Assembly (NCBI RefSeq): GCF_028595305.1
Contig: NZ_JAQQXS010000007.1
Coordinates: 206,461 to 270,460 of the forward strand
DNA length: 64,000 nt
Source: Roseateles koreensis
GTDB lineage: Bacteria > Pseudomonadota > Gammaproteobacteria > Burkholderiales > Burkholderiaceae_C
Direction: 5' to 3'
Below the pieces are notes generated by a model. The model had not been told where the DNA came from, did not search any database, and saw nothing but the letters and a program-made list of their open reading frames with translations. The translations under genes were made by a program, and so were the position numbers. The first letter of the stretch is position 1. Every line of letters begins with the position of its first letter. Positions 47,894-57,300 of the stretch are shown piece after piece.

Positions 47894-47964
47894 GGGCTTG
47901 CGTGCACCTTGCGCGTAAAAAATCAGGCTAGTATGGCTCGATTGAATCTGCCGGGAGCAGGCCT

Positions 47965-49398
47965 TTGTTGACCCGCCGTATCCTTACCTTGATGCTTGTC
48001 TGGGCCTTGACCGCGGTGGCGCTGTTGCCCCAGGGTGCGCGGGCGCTTGAGCCCGTCCGGCCACCACCTCCGGTACCTGCGCCAATTCCTGCTCCGATTT
48101 CCGCTGGCGTGGCCGCTAACGAAGCCGTCGCCGACACCCCCGCCACCGTGTCCGCGACCGCGCGGCGGGTGTATGACGCGAGCCGTGCGCAGCTGCTGCA
48201 GATTCGCACCATGCTGAAAGACCAAGACAGCCAGGCTTCGGTGGGCTCCGGTTTTCTGGTCAGCGATGAAGGCCATGTGCTGACCAACTACCACGTGGTT
48301 AGCCAAGTGGCCCTGGAACCTGGGCGTTATCGCCTTCGATTCGCCACCACCGATGGACATGAAGGCGCACTGGAGTTGCTCGACTTCGATGTGCGCCGCG
48401 ATTTGGCCTTGCTGCGGGCGGTGCCCGGTGTCAGCACCAACAGCGGCAACCCGCTGAAGGGGCGCGGCCTCTTGAAATTCCGCCCGGCCGGGCGCCCCCT
48501 GGAGAAGGGCGATCGCATCTACGCCATGGGCAATCCGCATGACGTGGCGTTTGCGGTGGTGGAGGGCAATTACAACGGCTTGGTGGAGCGCAGTTTTGAC
48601 GGGCTGATCTACTACTCCGGCAGCATCAACGCGGGCATGAGCGGCGGCCCGGTGGTGGATGAAGCGGGCCGCGTCGTGGGCGTGAATGTGTCGGCCATGT
48701 TTTTCGCCCAGCAGATGAGCTTTCTCGTGCCGGCTGAATATGCCGCGGCCCTGCTGGAGCGTAGCCGCAATGCCAAACCCATCACGGCACCCGCATGGCC
48801 CCGCCTGCGCGAGCAACTGATGCGTTATCAGGACGAACTCAGCACGCGCTTTCTCGCCCAGCCCTGGCGGATTGAAGCCCCTTCCACCAACGCCCGCTAC
48901 CAGCTGCCGGTGCCGCAGGAGTTGTTCATGCGCTGCTGGGGCCGCGGTTCACCCGCCGATGCCAAGGGGCTGGAGTTTCAGCGCTCGCAATGCCGAATGG
49001 AGCATGCCTTGTTCATCAACGGCAATCTGCAAACGGGTTTTCTGAGCATGTCGCACGAGGTGTATGACGGCCGCAAGCTGGGCGCTTTGCGCTTTGCCCG
49101 GCAGTACTCGGCCAGCTTTCGCAATGAGCAGTTTGGGGCTGAGGACAAAGACCATACGGCGCCCTTTTGCAAAGAAGACTTTGTGACCCGCAATGGGCTA
49201 CCCTTGCGTGCGGTGGTCTGCCTGCGTGCCTATCGCAAACTGCCTGGCCTGCATGATCTGAGCGTGCTTGCGGTCACCACCGACGCCAGCGTGGAAGGGG
49301 CCCTAGGCCGCTTCGACGCCAATGGTGTGAGCTTTGAAAATGCCATGAAACTCAGCAAGCACTATCTGGAAGGCTTTGCATGGACGCATCAGCCATGA
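47965..49398 (+). CDS. Exported trypsin-like serine protease (S1C-like)
   Basis: A 477-residue chymotrypsin-fold protease. A signal peptide (VWALTAVALLPQGARALEP) and a Pro-rich linker precede the protease domain. The triad is visible: H110 in LTNYHVV, D146 in RRDLALLR and S226 in GMSGGPVVD. It resembles the HtrA protease domain but has no PDZ domain; after about residue 280 an uncharacterised C-terminal domain of about 190 residues contains five cysteines (CWGRGS, SQCRME, FCKE, VVCLRA). The start is a TTG with GGGAG upstream; an ATG at 47992 is possible. It overlaps the FHA protein gene by 19 bases. Confidence 0.85.
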   Translation: MLTRRILTLMLVWALTAVALLPQGARALEPVRPPPPVPAPIPAPISAGVAANEAVADTPATVSATARRVYDASRAQLLQIRTMLKDQDSQASVGSGFLVSDEGHVLTNYHVVSQVALEPGRYRLRFATTDGHEGALELLDFDVRRDLALLRAVPGVSTNSGNPLKGRGLLKFRPAGRPLEKGDRIYAMGNPHDVAFAVVEGNYNGLVERSFDGLIYYSGSINAGMSGGPVVDEAGRVVGVNVSAMFFAQQMSFLVPAEYAAALLERSRNAKPITAPAWPRLREQLMRYQDELSTRFLAQPWRIEAPSTNARYQLPVPQELFMRCWGRGSPADAKGLEFQRSQCRMEHALFINGNLQTGFLSMSHEVYDGRKLGALRFARQYSASFRNEQFGAEDKDHTAPFCKEDFVTRNGLPLRAVVCLRAYRKLPGLHDLSVLAVTTDASVEGALGRFDANGVSFENAMKLSKHYLEGFAWTHQP

Positions 49399-50501
49399 AT
49401 GCCTCGATGAGTGAATCCATGGGCACCTCCTTGAACGGCTCCTTGAGCAGCCCCGTCGCCGTCATCGAGATTCTTGGCCGTGAGGGCCAAGTGCTTCACT
49501 GCCATCGCTTCAGAAAATGGCCTGTCTGCATTGGCCGTTCGGCGCGTTGCGACCTGGTGTTGGACGATGTGCATCTGGCCCCCGAGCATGCGGTGCTGGA
49601 TTGGCCTTCGCTCGTTCTAGAAGTTCCGCACGCGTTGGGCGTTATGCCGCAGGCCACGCTGCGGCTGCTGCCCAGCCTCAACGGCGGCTGGCTCAGCGGG
49701 CGCCGCTTGCAGGCGGGCGACACCGTGACCCTGCCCGATGAGGTGCAATTTCAACTGGGTGCCACCTCTTTGCGCTGGCGCAATAGTGCGGCCCCCTTGG
49801 CGCCTGAGCAACCGCTGGAGCGGCACCAGCACCCGAGTCATCTGCCGGCGATGGCCGTCAGGCCGGCCTGGGTTCGGGCGCTGCTGATGGTGTTGGTTTG
49901 GTTGGCTTTGCTGGGCTTGAATCAATGGTCCTCGCTCAATCCGGGCGCCAAGTTGCTGGACTACGCCGGCAGCGTTTTAGGGCCTTTGAGCTTGCTGCTG
50001 GTGTGGACGGCCTTGAGCGCCCTGGTGTCGCAATTGTTTCAACGGCGCTTTCCGTTTTTGGCGCATCTGTGCGTGGTGCTGCCCTTGTTGATTGCGCGCC
50101 AGGCGCTCGATCTGGCCGTGCCTTTGCTGGCCTATGCCCTGTCATGGCCTCGCTTGATGGCGGCAACTGAGTTGATCGACATTTTTGGGCTGGCGTTGAT
50201 GCTCAGCCTGCAGGCCGCCTTGATCTGGCCCCGCCAGCGCACGCGGCGTGTGGTGGCCGTGGTGTTGGCCAGCCTGTGCCTGATGGTGCTGGGGCTGGAG
50301 GCGGCGCGCCGGCAAGAGCAGCAATACTGGTTTGGCCCGCCCTACTTGAGCGCCTTGCCGCCGCCGATGTTCCGTTGGGCCAGCCCCAAGTCGCCCGACG
50401 CCTTGATCGAGTCCTTGCGGCCGCTTGAGGCGCAGTTGGCGACCCGTGCCGCCAAAGACAACGATCAGGCGGGTGGCGGCGCAGGCGACGACGGGGAGTG
50501 A
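49380..50501 (+). CDS. FHA-domain membrane protein
   Basis: A 373-residue protein: an FHA-like domain at about residues 27-135 (CIGRSARCDLVLDDVH then LAPEHAVLDWP), then about five or six membrane helices (roughly 164-182, 196-219, 226-256, 264-283, 289-306) and a polar tail. In FHA domains the phosphothreonine-contacting Ser lies two residues before the His in S-x-x-H-A; here that stretch is APEHA, so the Ser is lost and classical phosphothreonine binding is doubtful. The ATG at 49380 has GGAAGG six bases upstream; the ATG at 49395 makes an ATGA overlap with the protease gene and is equally possible. Confidence 0.78.
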   Translation: MDASAMNASMSESMGTSLNGSLSSPVAVIEILGREGQVLHCHRFRKWPVCIGRSARCDLVLDDVHLAPEHAVLDWPSLVLEVPHALGVMPQATLRLLPSLNGGWLSGRRLQAGDTVTLPDEVQFQLGATSLRWRNSAAPLAPEQPLERHQHPSHLPAMAVRPAWVRALLMVLVWLALLGLNQWSSLNPGAKLLDYAGSVLGPLSLLLVWTALSALVSQLFQRRFPFLAHLCVVLPLLIARQALDLAVPLLAYALSWPRLMAATELIDIFGLALMLSLQAALIWPRQRTRRVVAVVLASLCLMVLGLEAARRQEQQYWFGPPYLSALPPPMFRWASPKSPDALIESLRPLEAQLATRAAKDNDQAGGGAGDDGE

Positions 50502-50507
50502 AAACGC

Positions 50508-51437
50508 TCAGGCAGGCAGAAAGCCTTCAATCGACAGATAACGTTCACCCGTGTCGTAGTTGAAGCCCAGCACCCGCGCATTGGGCGCCAACTCGGGCAG
50601 CTTCTGCGCGATGGCGGCCAGCGTGGCACCGCTGGAGATGCCTACCAGCAACCCTTCTTCGCGGGCGCAGCGGCGGGCGTATTCACGGGCGGCTTCGGCC
50701 TCGACCTGAATCACGCCGTCCAGTAGGGCGGTGTGCAGATTGGTCGGGATGAAGCCCGCGCCAATGCCTTGAATCGGGTGGGGTGCAGGTGCACCACCGC
50801 TGATCACGGGCGAGGCGCTGGGCTCGACCGCAAACACCTTGAGCCCGGGCCATGCTTTCTTCAGTACCTGGGCGCAACCGGTGATGTGTCCACCGGTGCC
50901 AACGCCGGTGATCAAGGCGTCCAGGCCCTCGGGGAAGTCGCGCAGAATTTCTTCCGCCGTGGTGCGCACATGCACCGCGATGTTGGCGGGGTTTTCAAAT
51001 TGCTGGGGAATCCACGCGCCGGGGTTCTCCGCTTGTAATTCAAGGGCACGGGCGATGGCGCCCTTCATGCCTTTTTCACGCGGTGTCAGGTCGAACGAGG
51101 CGCCGTAGGCCAGCATCAAACGCCGACGTTCGACGGACATGCTGTCGGGCATCACCAGGATCAGCTTGTAACCCTTGACGGCGGCCACCATGGCCAGGCC
51201 GACGCCGGTGTTGCCCGAGGTGGGCTCGATGATCACGCCACCGGGCTTGAGCAGGCCACGGGCCTCAGCATCTTCCACCATGGACAGGGCAATCCGGTCC
51301 TTGATGGAGCCGCCCGGGTTGCTGCGCTCCGACTTGATCCACACCTCCTGCGCGGCGCCGGCAATGCCATTGAACAGGCGCTGCATGCGAATGTGCGGGG
51401 TGTTGCCGATGGTGGCGAGAACGGTGTTGGCTTTCAT
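50508..51437 (-). CDS. cysK: Cysteine synthase A
   Basis: A 309-residue PLP enzyme that makes cysteine from O-acetylserine and sulfide. The PLP lysine is K46 in [10 protein letters not shown], with [11 protein letters not shown] binding the substrate carboxylate and [10 protein letters not shown] holding the phosphate. The ATG at 51437 has AGGAG ten bases upstream; an ATG at 51503 would add 22 residues without similarity. CysM is the alternative, but the motif GTGGHITG favours CysK. Confidence 0.93.
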   Translation of the reverse strand: MKANTVLATIGNTPHIRMQRLFNGIAGAAQEVWIKSERSNPGGSIKDRIALSMVEDAEARGLLKPGGVIIEPTSGNTGVGLAMVAAVKGYKLILVMPDSMSVERRRLMLAYGASFDLTPREKGMKGAIARALELQAENPGAWIPQQFENPANIAVHVRTTAEEILRDFPEGLDALITGVGTGGHITGCAQVLKKAWPGLKVFAVEPSASPVISGGAPAPHPIQGIGAGFIPTNLHTALLDGVIQVEAEAAREYARRCAREEGLLVGISSGATLAAIAQKLPELAPNARVLGFNYDTGERYLSIEGFLPA

Positions 51438-51551
51438 GGCGTGAGGGCTCCTGAGTGAGTCGATCGGGGCGGTGAACTGAACATGTTTACCGGCAACAGC
51501 CATGGTAGCGTTTTGGTGCGATGTATTGAGACTTCTCTATTGCAAGACACC

Positions 51552-51630
51552 GAAGCCGGTCGCCCTGAGTTGGTCGAAGGGCTGCTACAGCCTTGGTCTA
51601 AAGGCTTCGACAAGCTGGGCCCGAACGGGG
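51552..51630. repeat. REP-like imperfect palindrome
   Basis: The left arm CGCCCTGAGTTGGTCGAAGG and the right arm GGCTTCGACAAGCTGGGCCC are mutual imperfect complements about 20 bases apart, in the gap between cysK and the VOC gene. The core (C/G)CTGAGCTTGTCGAAG is, to my knowledge, a common dispersed intergenic repeat in Comamonadaceae. Both arms carry substitutions relative to each other. Confidence 0.65.
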
Positions 51631-51732
51631 TTTGTCATTTCGGATTTCGAAACGTTTAATAGAACGTCACCAGGCTCAACGATCAGCGCATTGCGCCAAA
51701 ATGGCGCGAACCCATAACCTGCGGAGTACGGC

Positions 51733-52125
51733 GTGTTCTCACACATCATTCTTGGCGTTAGTGATTTCGAGCGCGCTTACAGCTTCTATCAGGCGTTGAT
51801 GGATTGCCTCGGTATCGCCCCGCGTTTTTGCGAACGTGAACGGCCGTGGGCCGGCTGGCAGCGCGAGGGCGAGCCGCGCCCCTTGTTCCTGATTGCGCGG
51901 CCCTACGACGAACAAGCTCCCGCACCGGGCAATGGGCAAATGGTGGCCTTTATGGCAGCGTCTCGGGCCGTGGTGGATCAGGCGTATGCACTGGCGCTGG
52001 CACTGGGCGGCAGCTCGGAAGGCGCGCCCGGCCTGCGCCCCCACTATCACGCCGACTACTATGGCGCCTACTTTCGCGACCCGGATGGCAACAAGCTCTG
52101 CGTCGCCTGCCATCTACCGAGTTGA
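51733..52125 (+). CDS. VOC-family (glyoxalase/bleomycin-resistance fold) protein
   Basis: A 130-residue protein of the vicinal oxygen chelate fold, starting MFSHIILGVSDFERAYSFYQ with a probable metal ligand H4, and ending YYGAYFRDPDGNKLCVACH, where FRDPDGN is the family hallmark. Substrate is unknown. The GTG at 51733 has GGAG eight bases upstream. It stands alone between a REP-like repeat and a putative nuclease gene. Confidence 0.85.
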   Translation: MFSHIILGVSDFERAYSFYQALMDCLGIAPRFCERERPWAGWQREGEPRPLFLIARPYDEQAPAPGNGQMVAFMAASRAVVDQAYALALALGGSSEGAPGLRPHYHADYYGAYFRDPDGNKLCVACHLPS

Positions 52126-52244
52126 ATCGGCGCCTTGCTTCAAGGTTTGCACCCTAAAATTCAAACTCGCGTCGACGCCGGGTTTTCAATCGGGCCGTTC
52201 GGCTGAGATTGAACCATCGAAGCAATGACTGAGGCCTTTGTCGC

Positions 52245-52739
52245 ATGACCGTTGAACCATTTGAAATGGGTGTGATCCGACTGCTGGAGGCGCAAGGCTT
52301 CTGGGTACGGCGAGGCGTCACAGTGAACTTGACGGTGGACGAAAAGCGCCAAATCGGCAAGCAAGCCAGTGCTCGCCCCATCATTGATGTGCTGGCCCTG
52401 CATGTGGGGCGCAATGAACTTCTTGCCCTGGAAGTAAAGAGTTATGCCGATACGCCGGGTGTCAAGCTGGCGCAATTGCAGGAAGTGCATGAGGTGGCCA
52501 CGGGGCGCTTCAAATTGTTCACCTCGCCCACGTACCGCGACTTGGTGTTGAGCCGATTGCGGCAAGACCTCGTCGAAGGGGGCCGGGCGCCTTCCGGTCT
52601 CAAGATTCAGCTCGGCATGGTGGCCGGCAAGATCAGCCAGGGGCAGAGCCAGGCCATTGCGGAGTGGATGGGCGCCCAGGGCTGGCTATTTTGGTCACCT
52701 GACGACGTCAAGGCCAAACTCGCTGCCTTGACGGCATGA
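52245..52739 (+). CDS. Putative PD-(D/E)XK nuclease-like protein
   Basis: A 164-residue protein of no family I can name. The segment RPIIDVLAL (D48), then LLALEVKSY (E63, K65), gives the D-(x)14-E-x-K spacing of PD-(D/E)XK nucleases, in a strand-turn-strand context, with an upstream helix containing E15. A C-terminal helical part follows (YRDLVLSRLRQDL; a WLFWSPDDV end). No signal peptide. There is no partner methylase next to it. The activity is a prediction from the motif only. Confidence 0.55.
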   Translation: MTVEPFEMGVIRLLEAQGFWVRRGVTVNLTVDEKRQIGKQASARPIIDVLALHVGRNELLALEVKSYADTPGVKLAQLQEVHEVATGRFKLFTSPTYRDLVLSRLRQDLVEGGRAPSGLKIQLGMVAGKISQGQSQAIAEWMGAQGWLFWSPDDVKAKLAALTA

Positions 52740-52776
52740 ACCTCACCGCAACGCCGCGCATGGCCTGAGCCGCCCG

Positions 52777-54159
52777 GTGCTCATCGTGCGCCTTCCTGTG
52801 TCTCTCACTGCGCAGCTGGCGCGGCAGGGCGAGGGGCGCCGCTCGAGGGTTCGACTGGGACAATGCCTGATCCTGGCTTTGTTGCTCCATGTGTGGCTGG
52901 TGTTGCTCATCGGCAATGCGCCTGGTGGCACCGCGGCGGTCGGTGAGGGGGTGTGGGGCCGCTTGAACGTAACCCTGAGCGGCCCGGAAAACGGCAGCCC
53001 GCAAGCCGAACCCAGCGCCGAGCCCTTTCACAGCGGGCCACCCGGGCGCGCCAAGACGGAACGGCATGGCGGCACGGTGCGCAGCGAAGCCCAAAGCCGC
53101 AGCGCCCCAAGCGATTCCGGCGCAGCGCAAACGGGGCCCTGGGCACCGCAGGCTGAACCGACGGATGCAGCGACTGTTGCTGCCGATGTTGCGACTGATG
53201 TCGCACCTGCCGCTGCGGCGGTGACGGCGCAGCCGCCCACCTTGTCTGCATTGCCCGAGCCGCCCGCCCACCTGGCACCGACGCCATTGGGCATGCCGCA
53301 GCCCGCCGCGCTCGACCTGCCGATGGCCACCTCCTTGCCGCAGCTGCCCCCCTTGTCGTCGGCCCCCCGGCTCCAATCTTTTGACCGCGCGCCCGCAGCC
53401 GCCGTGGAGCGACTGGCGCCCTATCGACCCGCGCCGATCCGGCCCGTCGATGCGGTGGTGCCCTTGCCATCGCCCCCTCTGGCTTTGCCTCCGCCGCAAC
53501 GGGCCCCAGCGCCGGCGCCCCCGGCCACATTGGCGCCCCCGATGGATGCCGTTTCAAAAACAACGCGCCTGGCGGTGGAACCCTTGCCCCAGGCCTTGCC
53601 GCAAGCGGCCGCAGCCCTGGCGCCGCTGCCGCCTTCGGTGTCCGTGCCGGCCCCTGCCCCTGCCCCTGCCCCAACAGCTCTGCCGACCTCTGCCCCGCCC
53701 GAGGCGGCGGCGCTCGCGGCCTCTAGCCCGGTGGCCGCACAAACCGTACAAACCGTACAAACCGCCCAACCGTCACAAGCCCCGCAAGTGCCACAAACTT
53801 TGCGGCAGGGCACCTCGCCCAATGAGCCCAGACAAGCGCCCGCGGGCCGCCCCGAGGCGGGGGATCGCCTGGGGCATGACGTGGCTACTGCGCCGTCCGC
53901 GCCCGCCACCGTCCCATCGGCCCGCACCCCTTTGAACTTGTCGCTGCCCACGCGGCCGCGCGGTGGGCCCTTGGCTGCGCAGGCCTCGCACAGCGTGCTG
54001 GATCTGCTGCCGCAACCGCCGGAGCGCAAATCCAAGCTGGAAGAGGATTTGGACAAAGCCGGCAAACAAGACTGCCGCCAGGCTTATGCCGACAAGGGCT
54101 TGTTGGCCGCGCTGCCCTTGGCGGCGGATGCGGTGCGCGGCAAAGGCTGCCGCTGGTGA
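52777..54159 (+). CDS. Membrane-anchored proline- and alanine-rich protein
   Basis: A 460-residue protein: one membrane helix (about residues 28-46), a very long Pro/Ala-rich linker (about 85-400), and a compact C-terminal part with two Cys (QDCRQAYADKG; GKGCRW). The layout is like TonB or periplasmic spacer proteins, but no TonB domain is recognisable. Short tandem repeats lie inside (ACAAACCGT three times near 53740; GCCCCT near 53653). The start is uncertain: GTG at 52777 or 52786. Strong GC bias inflates open frames on all strands here, so the exact reading frame is the main risk; the membrane helix supports it. Confidence 0.55.
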   Translation: MLIVRLPVSLTAQLARQGEGRRSRVRLGQCLILALLLHVWLVLLIGNAPGGTAAVGEGVWGRLNVTLSGPENGSPQAEPSAEPFHSGPPGRAKTERHGGTVRSEAQSRSAPSDSGAAQTGPWAPQAEPTDAATVAADVATDVAPAAAAVTAQPPTLSALPEPPAHLAPTPLGMPQPAALDLPMATSLPQLPPLSSAPRLQSFDRAPAAAVERLAPYRPAPIRPVDAVVPLPSPPLALPPPQRAPAPAPPATLAPPMDAVSKTTRLAVEPLPQALPQAAAALAPLPPSVSVPAPAPAPAPTALPTSAPPEAAALAASSPVAAQTVQTVQTAQPSQAPQVPQTLRQGTSPNEPRQAPAGRPEAGDRLGHDVATAPSAPATVPSARTPLNLSLPTRPRGGPLAAQASHSVLDLLPQPPERKSKLEEDLDKAGKQDCRQAYADKGLLAALPLAADAVRGKGCRW

Positions 54160-54301
54160 ATGTTTGCCGGTGGCGCGCCTTGGTGCACCAATTTTTGGGC
54201 CCTGCGGTGCCGCACAATGCTGGACTCAATGCCGCCGCGCTGCCTATGACACAGTCCAACCTCCGCGCTACTTCAGCCCCCACTTCACCGCAGGCTAAGC
54301 C

Positions 54302-57300
54302 ATGATTTCAGCGGACATAGCGACCTCGGCCTCGTCCATCACCCCGGGCCTGTTGGTGCTGCACGGCAACCGGGCGGAGAGCCTGGGTGAGGCCGTCTTC
54401 GAGTGGTTGCGCCGCCAACCTCTTGCGCCGCTGGAGGAAGAGATTTTTCTGGTGCAGAGCAACGGCGTGGCGGAGTGGCTGAAGATGAGCTTGGCCGCTC
54501 AGACCGGTATCTGCGCCGCCACGCGGGTGGAGTTGCCGGGCCGTTTCTTGTGGCGGGCCTACCGTCAGCTGCTGGGCCGTGCGGCGGTGCCGTCAGAGTC
54601 CAAGCTCGACAAACTGCCCTTGACCTGGCGCCTGATGCAGTTGTTGCCGGAGGTGCAGGCGCTGCCCGGCTACGAGCCCCTGGCGGGGTTTTTGCGCCTG
54701 GGGGGCATGGAGCGGCGTTTGCAGCTGGCGCAACGTCTGGCCGATTTGTTCGATCAATATCAGGTCTATCGCAGCGACTGGCTGGACGCCTGGGGCCAAG
54801 GGCATTCGGTGCTGATCAGCCAGGTGGGGGAGGCGGCGCAGGCCAGCCAGCCCTTGCCGTCCGAGCAGCGCTGGCAAGCGCTGCTCTGGCAAGCCTTGCA
54901 GGCGCCCCTGACGCCGGTTGAACGTGCCGCCAGCCGGCCGCAGCTGCATCAGCGTTTTGTCGCCGCGCTGCATGCAGGTGCGCGTGAGGTGAGCGTTAGC
55001 CCCTTGCCGCGTCGCGTGGTGCTGTTTGGCATGACCCATGTGCCCATGCAAACGCTGGAGGCGCTGGCGGCACTGTCAGCGCGCTGCCAGGTGATCTTGG
55101 CCATTCCCAATCCTTGCCGCTACCACTGGGCGGACATCATGGATGGCCGCGAGTTGCTCAAGGCCACGCGCCGCCGTCAACCCCTGCGCGGCGGGCTGGA
55201 TCTGGCCACGCTCAGCTTGGCGTCCATGCACCAGCACGCACACCCGCTGCTGGCCAGCTGGGGTCGGCAGGGGCGTGACTTCGTGCGCCAGCTCGATGCT
55301 TTTGACGATGCCTTGCAGACACAGCAACGTTTTGCGCTCGCCAAAATTGATCTGTTTGATGAAGGGGAGGGCGACACCCTGTTGAGCCAGGTGCAGGCCC
55401 GCATCCGTGATCTGGTGCCGCTGGCTGAACACCCGCAAACCGCGCTGGCCGAGAGCGACCGCTCCATCGTCTTCCACGTGGCCCACGGCGCGCAGCGTGA
55501 AGTTGAAATTTTGCAAGACCAGTTGCTTGACCTGCTGGCGCGCAGCGCTGAAGAGGGCAGCGGCCTGCAGCCGCGTGACATCGTCGTGATGGTGCCTGAC
55601 ATTGATGCCTTCGCGCCGGCGATCCGCTCGGTGTTCGGCCAATACGGACGGGGCGATGCGCGCTTCATCCCCTTCGACATTGCTGATTTGAAAGACCGTG
55701 GCCACAACCCGCTGATGATCGCGTTGGAGTGGTTGCTGCGCCTGCCGCAGCAACGCTGCCGCTTGAGCGAGTTGCGCGACTTGCTGGATGTGCCCGCCGT
55801 GGCCGCACGCATGGGCTTGAAGCCTGAAGACCTGCCGCGCCTGACGCAGTGGATGGAGGGTGCGGGCATCCGCTGGGGCTTGCATGCGGCGCAGCGTGCC
55901 GAGCTGGGCTTGGCCGCCTGCGGTGAACAGAACAGCGGCCTCTTCGGCCTGCGCCGCATTTTGATGGGCTATGCCGTTGGCGACACCACGGTGCAGGCGC
56001 CGCCCTTTGAGGGCATTGCCGCCTATGCCGAAGTGGGAGGGCTGGACGCGGCGCTGGCCGGCTCGCTGTCAGACTTGTTTGCGGCGCTGGAGCACTGGTG
56101 GCAGGCCTCGTCCACGCCGGCCTCTCCCCAAGCCTGGGCGGAGCGTGGCCGCGCCTTGCTCGACGCTTTTTTCCTGGCGCAAGACGAGCCGGAGCGCCAG
56201 ACCCTGGCCGCCTTGCAAGCCGCCCTGGCTCAGTGGCTGGGCGCCTGCGACACGGCAGGATTCATGGCAGACATCGACCTCGCCGTGGCCCGCGAAGCCT
56301 GGTTGTCGGGGGTGGATCTGCCCACGCTCAACCGCCGCTTCAAGGCGGGCGGCATCACCTTTTGCACGCTCATGCCCATGCGTGCCGTGCCCTTTGAGGT
56401 GGTTTGCCTGCTGGGCATGAATGACGGTGACTATCCCCGCCGCAGCATGCGCAGCGACTTCGATCTGATGAGCCTGGCCGGCCAGCAGCGCCCCGGCGAC
56501 CGCTCCGGTCGCGACGACGACCGACAGCTGATGCTCGAAGCCTTGCTGTCGGCGCGGCGCTGCCTTTACATCAGCTGGAGCGGGCGCAGCGTGCGCGACA
56601 ACAGCGAGCAACCGCCTTCCGTACTGGTGTCGCAGCTGCGCGACTATCTGGCCACCAGCTGGGGCGCCGACGCCGTGCGGGCGCGCACCCTACAGCACCC
56701 GCTGCAGCCCTTCAGTCGGCGCTACTTTGAGATCGCGGCGCCTGATGCCTCCGCGTCAAATGCCGCTGCCTCAGTTGCCGCTGAACCTCGCCGTTCGGCA
56801 CTGTTTACCTATGCCCGTGAATGGCGTCAGGCCCATCTCACGGTCAGCGCAGACACCGGCCTGCCGCCCTCGCCGGCTGCTGTCGAGGCCTTGCCTTTAA
56901 CCATCAGCGCACTGAGCAGTTTTTTGAGCAACCCCGTCAAAGCCTTTTTCAAGCAGCGGCTGGACGTGCAGTTCCGCGATGACGAGCTGGCGCTGGAGGA
57001 TGACGAGAGCTTCGGCCTGGACGGCCTGCAGGAATGGGCCTTGTTGAACGAGGTGCTGCAAGAAGTTTTGAAGGCGCTGGAGGCGCTGCCCGCCGACCAG
57101 CAACCAGCCGCAGCCGCGCTGCGGGTGCAGGAGCAAGTGCGCCGCATTGGCGAGGCGGGGCGTTTGCCTATCGGCGAGTTGGGTCGCCGCACCGAACGCT
57201 TGATCGTCGGCGCCCTGCAGCCGATGCTGACGGCGTGGCTGACGTTGCGGGCGACGTTTTCTGACCAAGCGCAGCGGGCACGTTTGCAGTTTGAAGAGCC

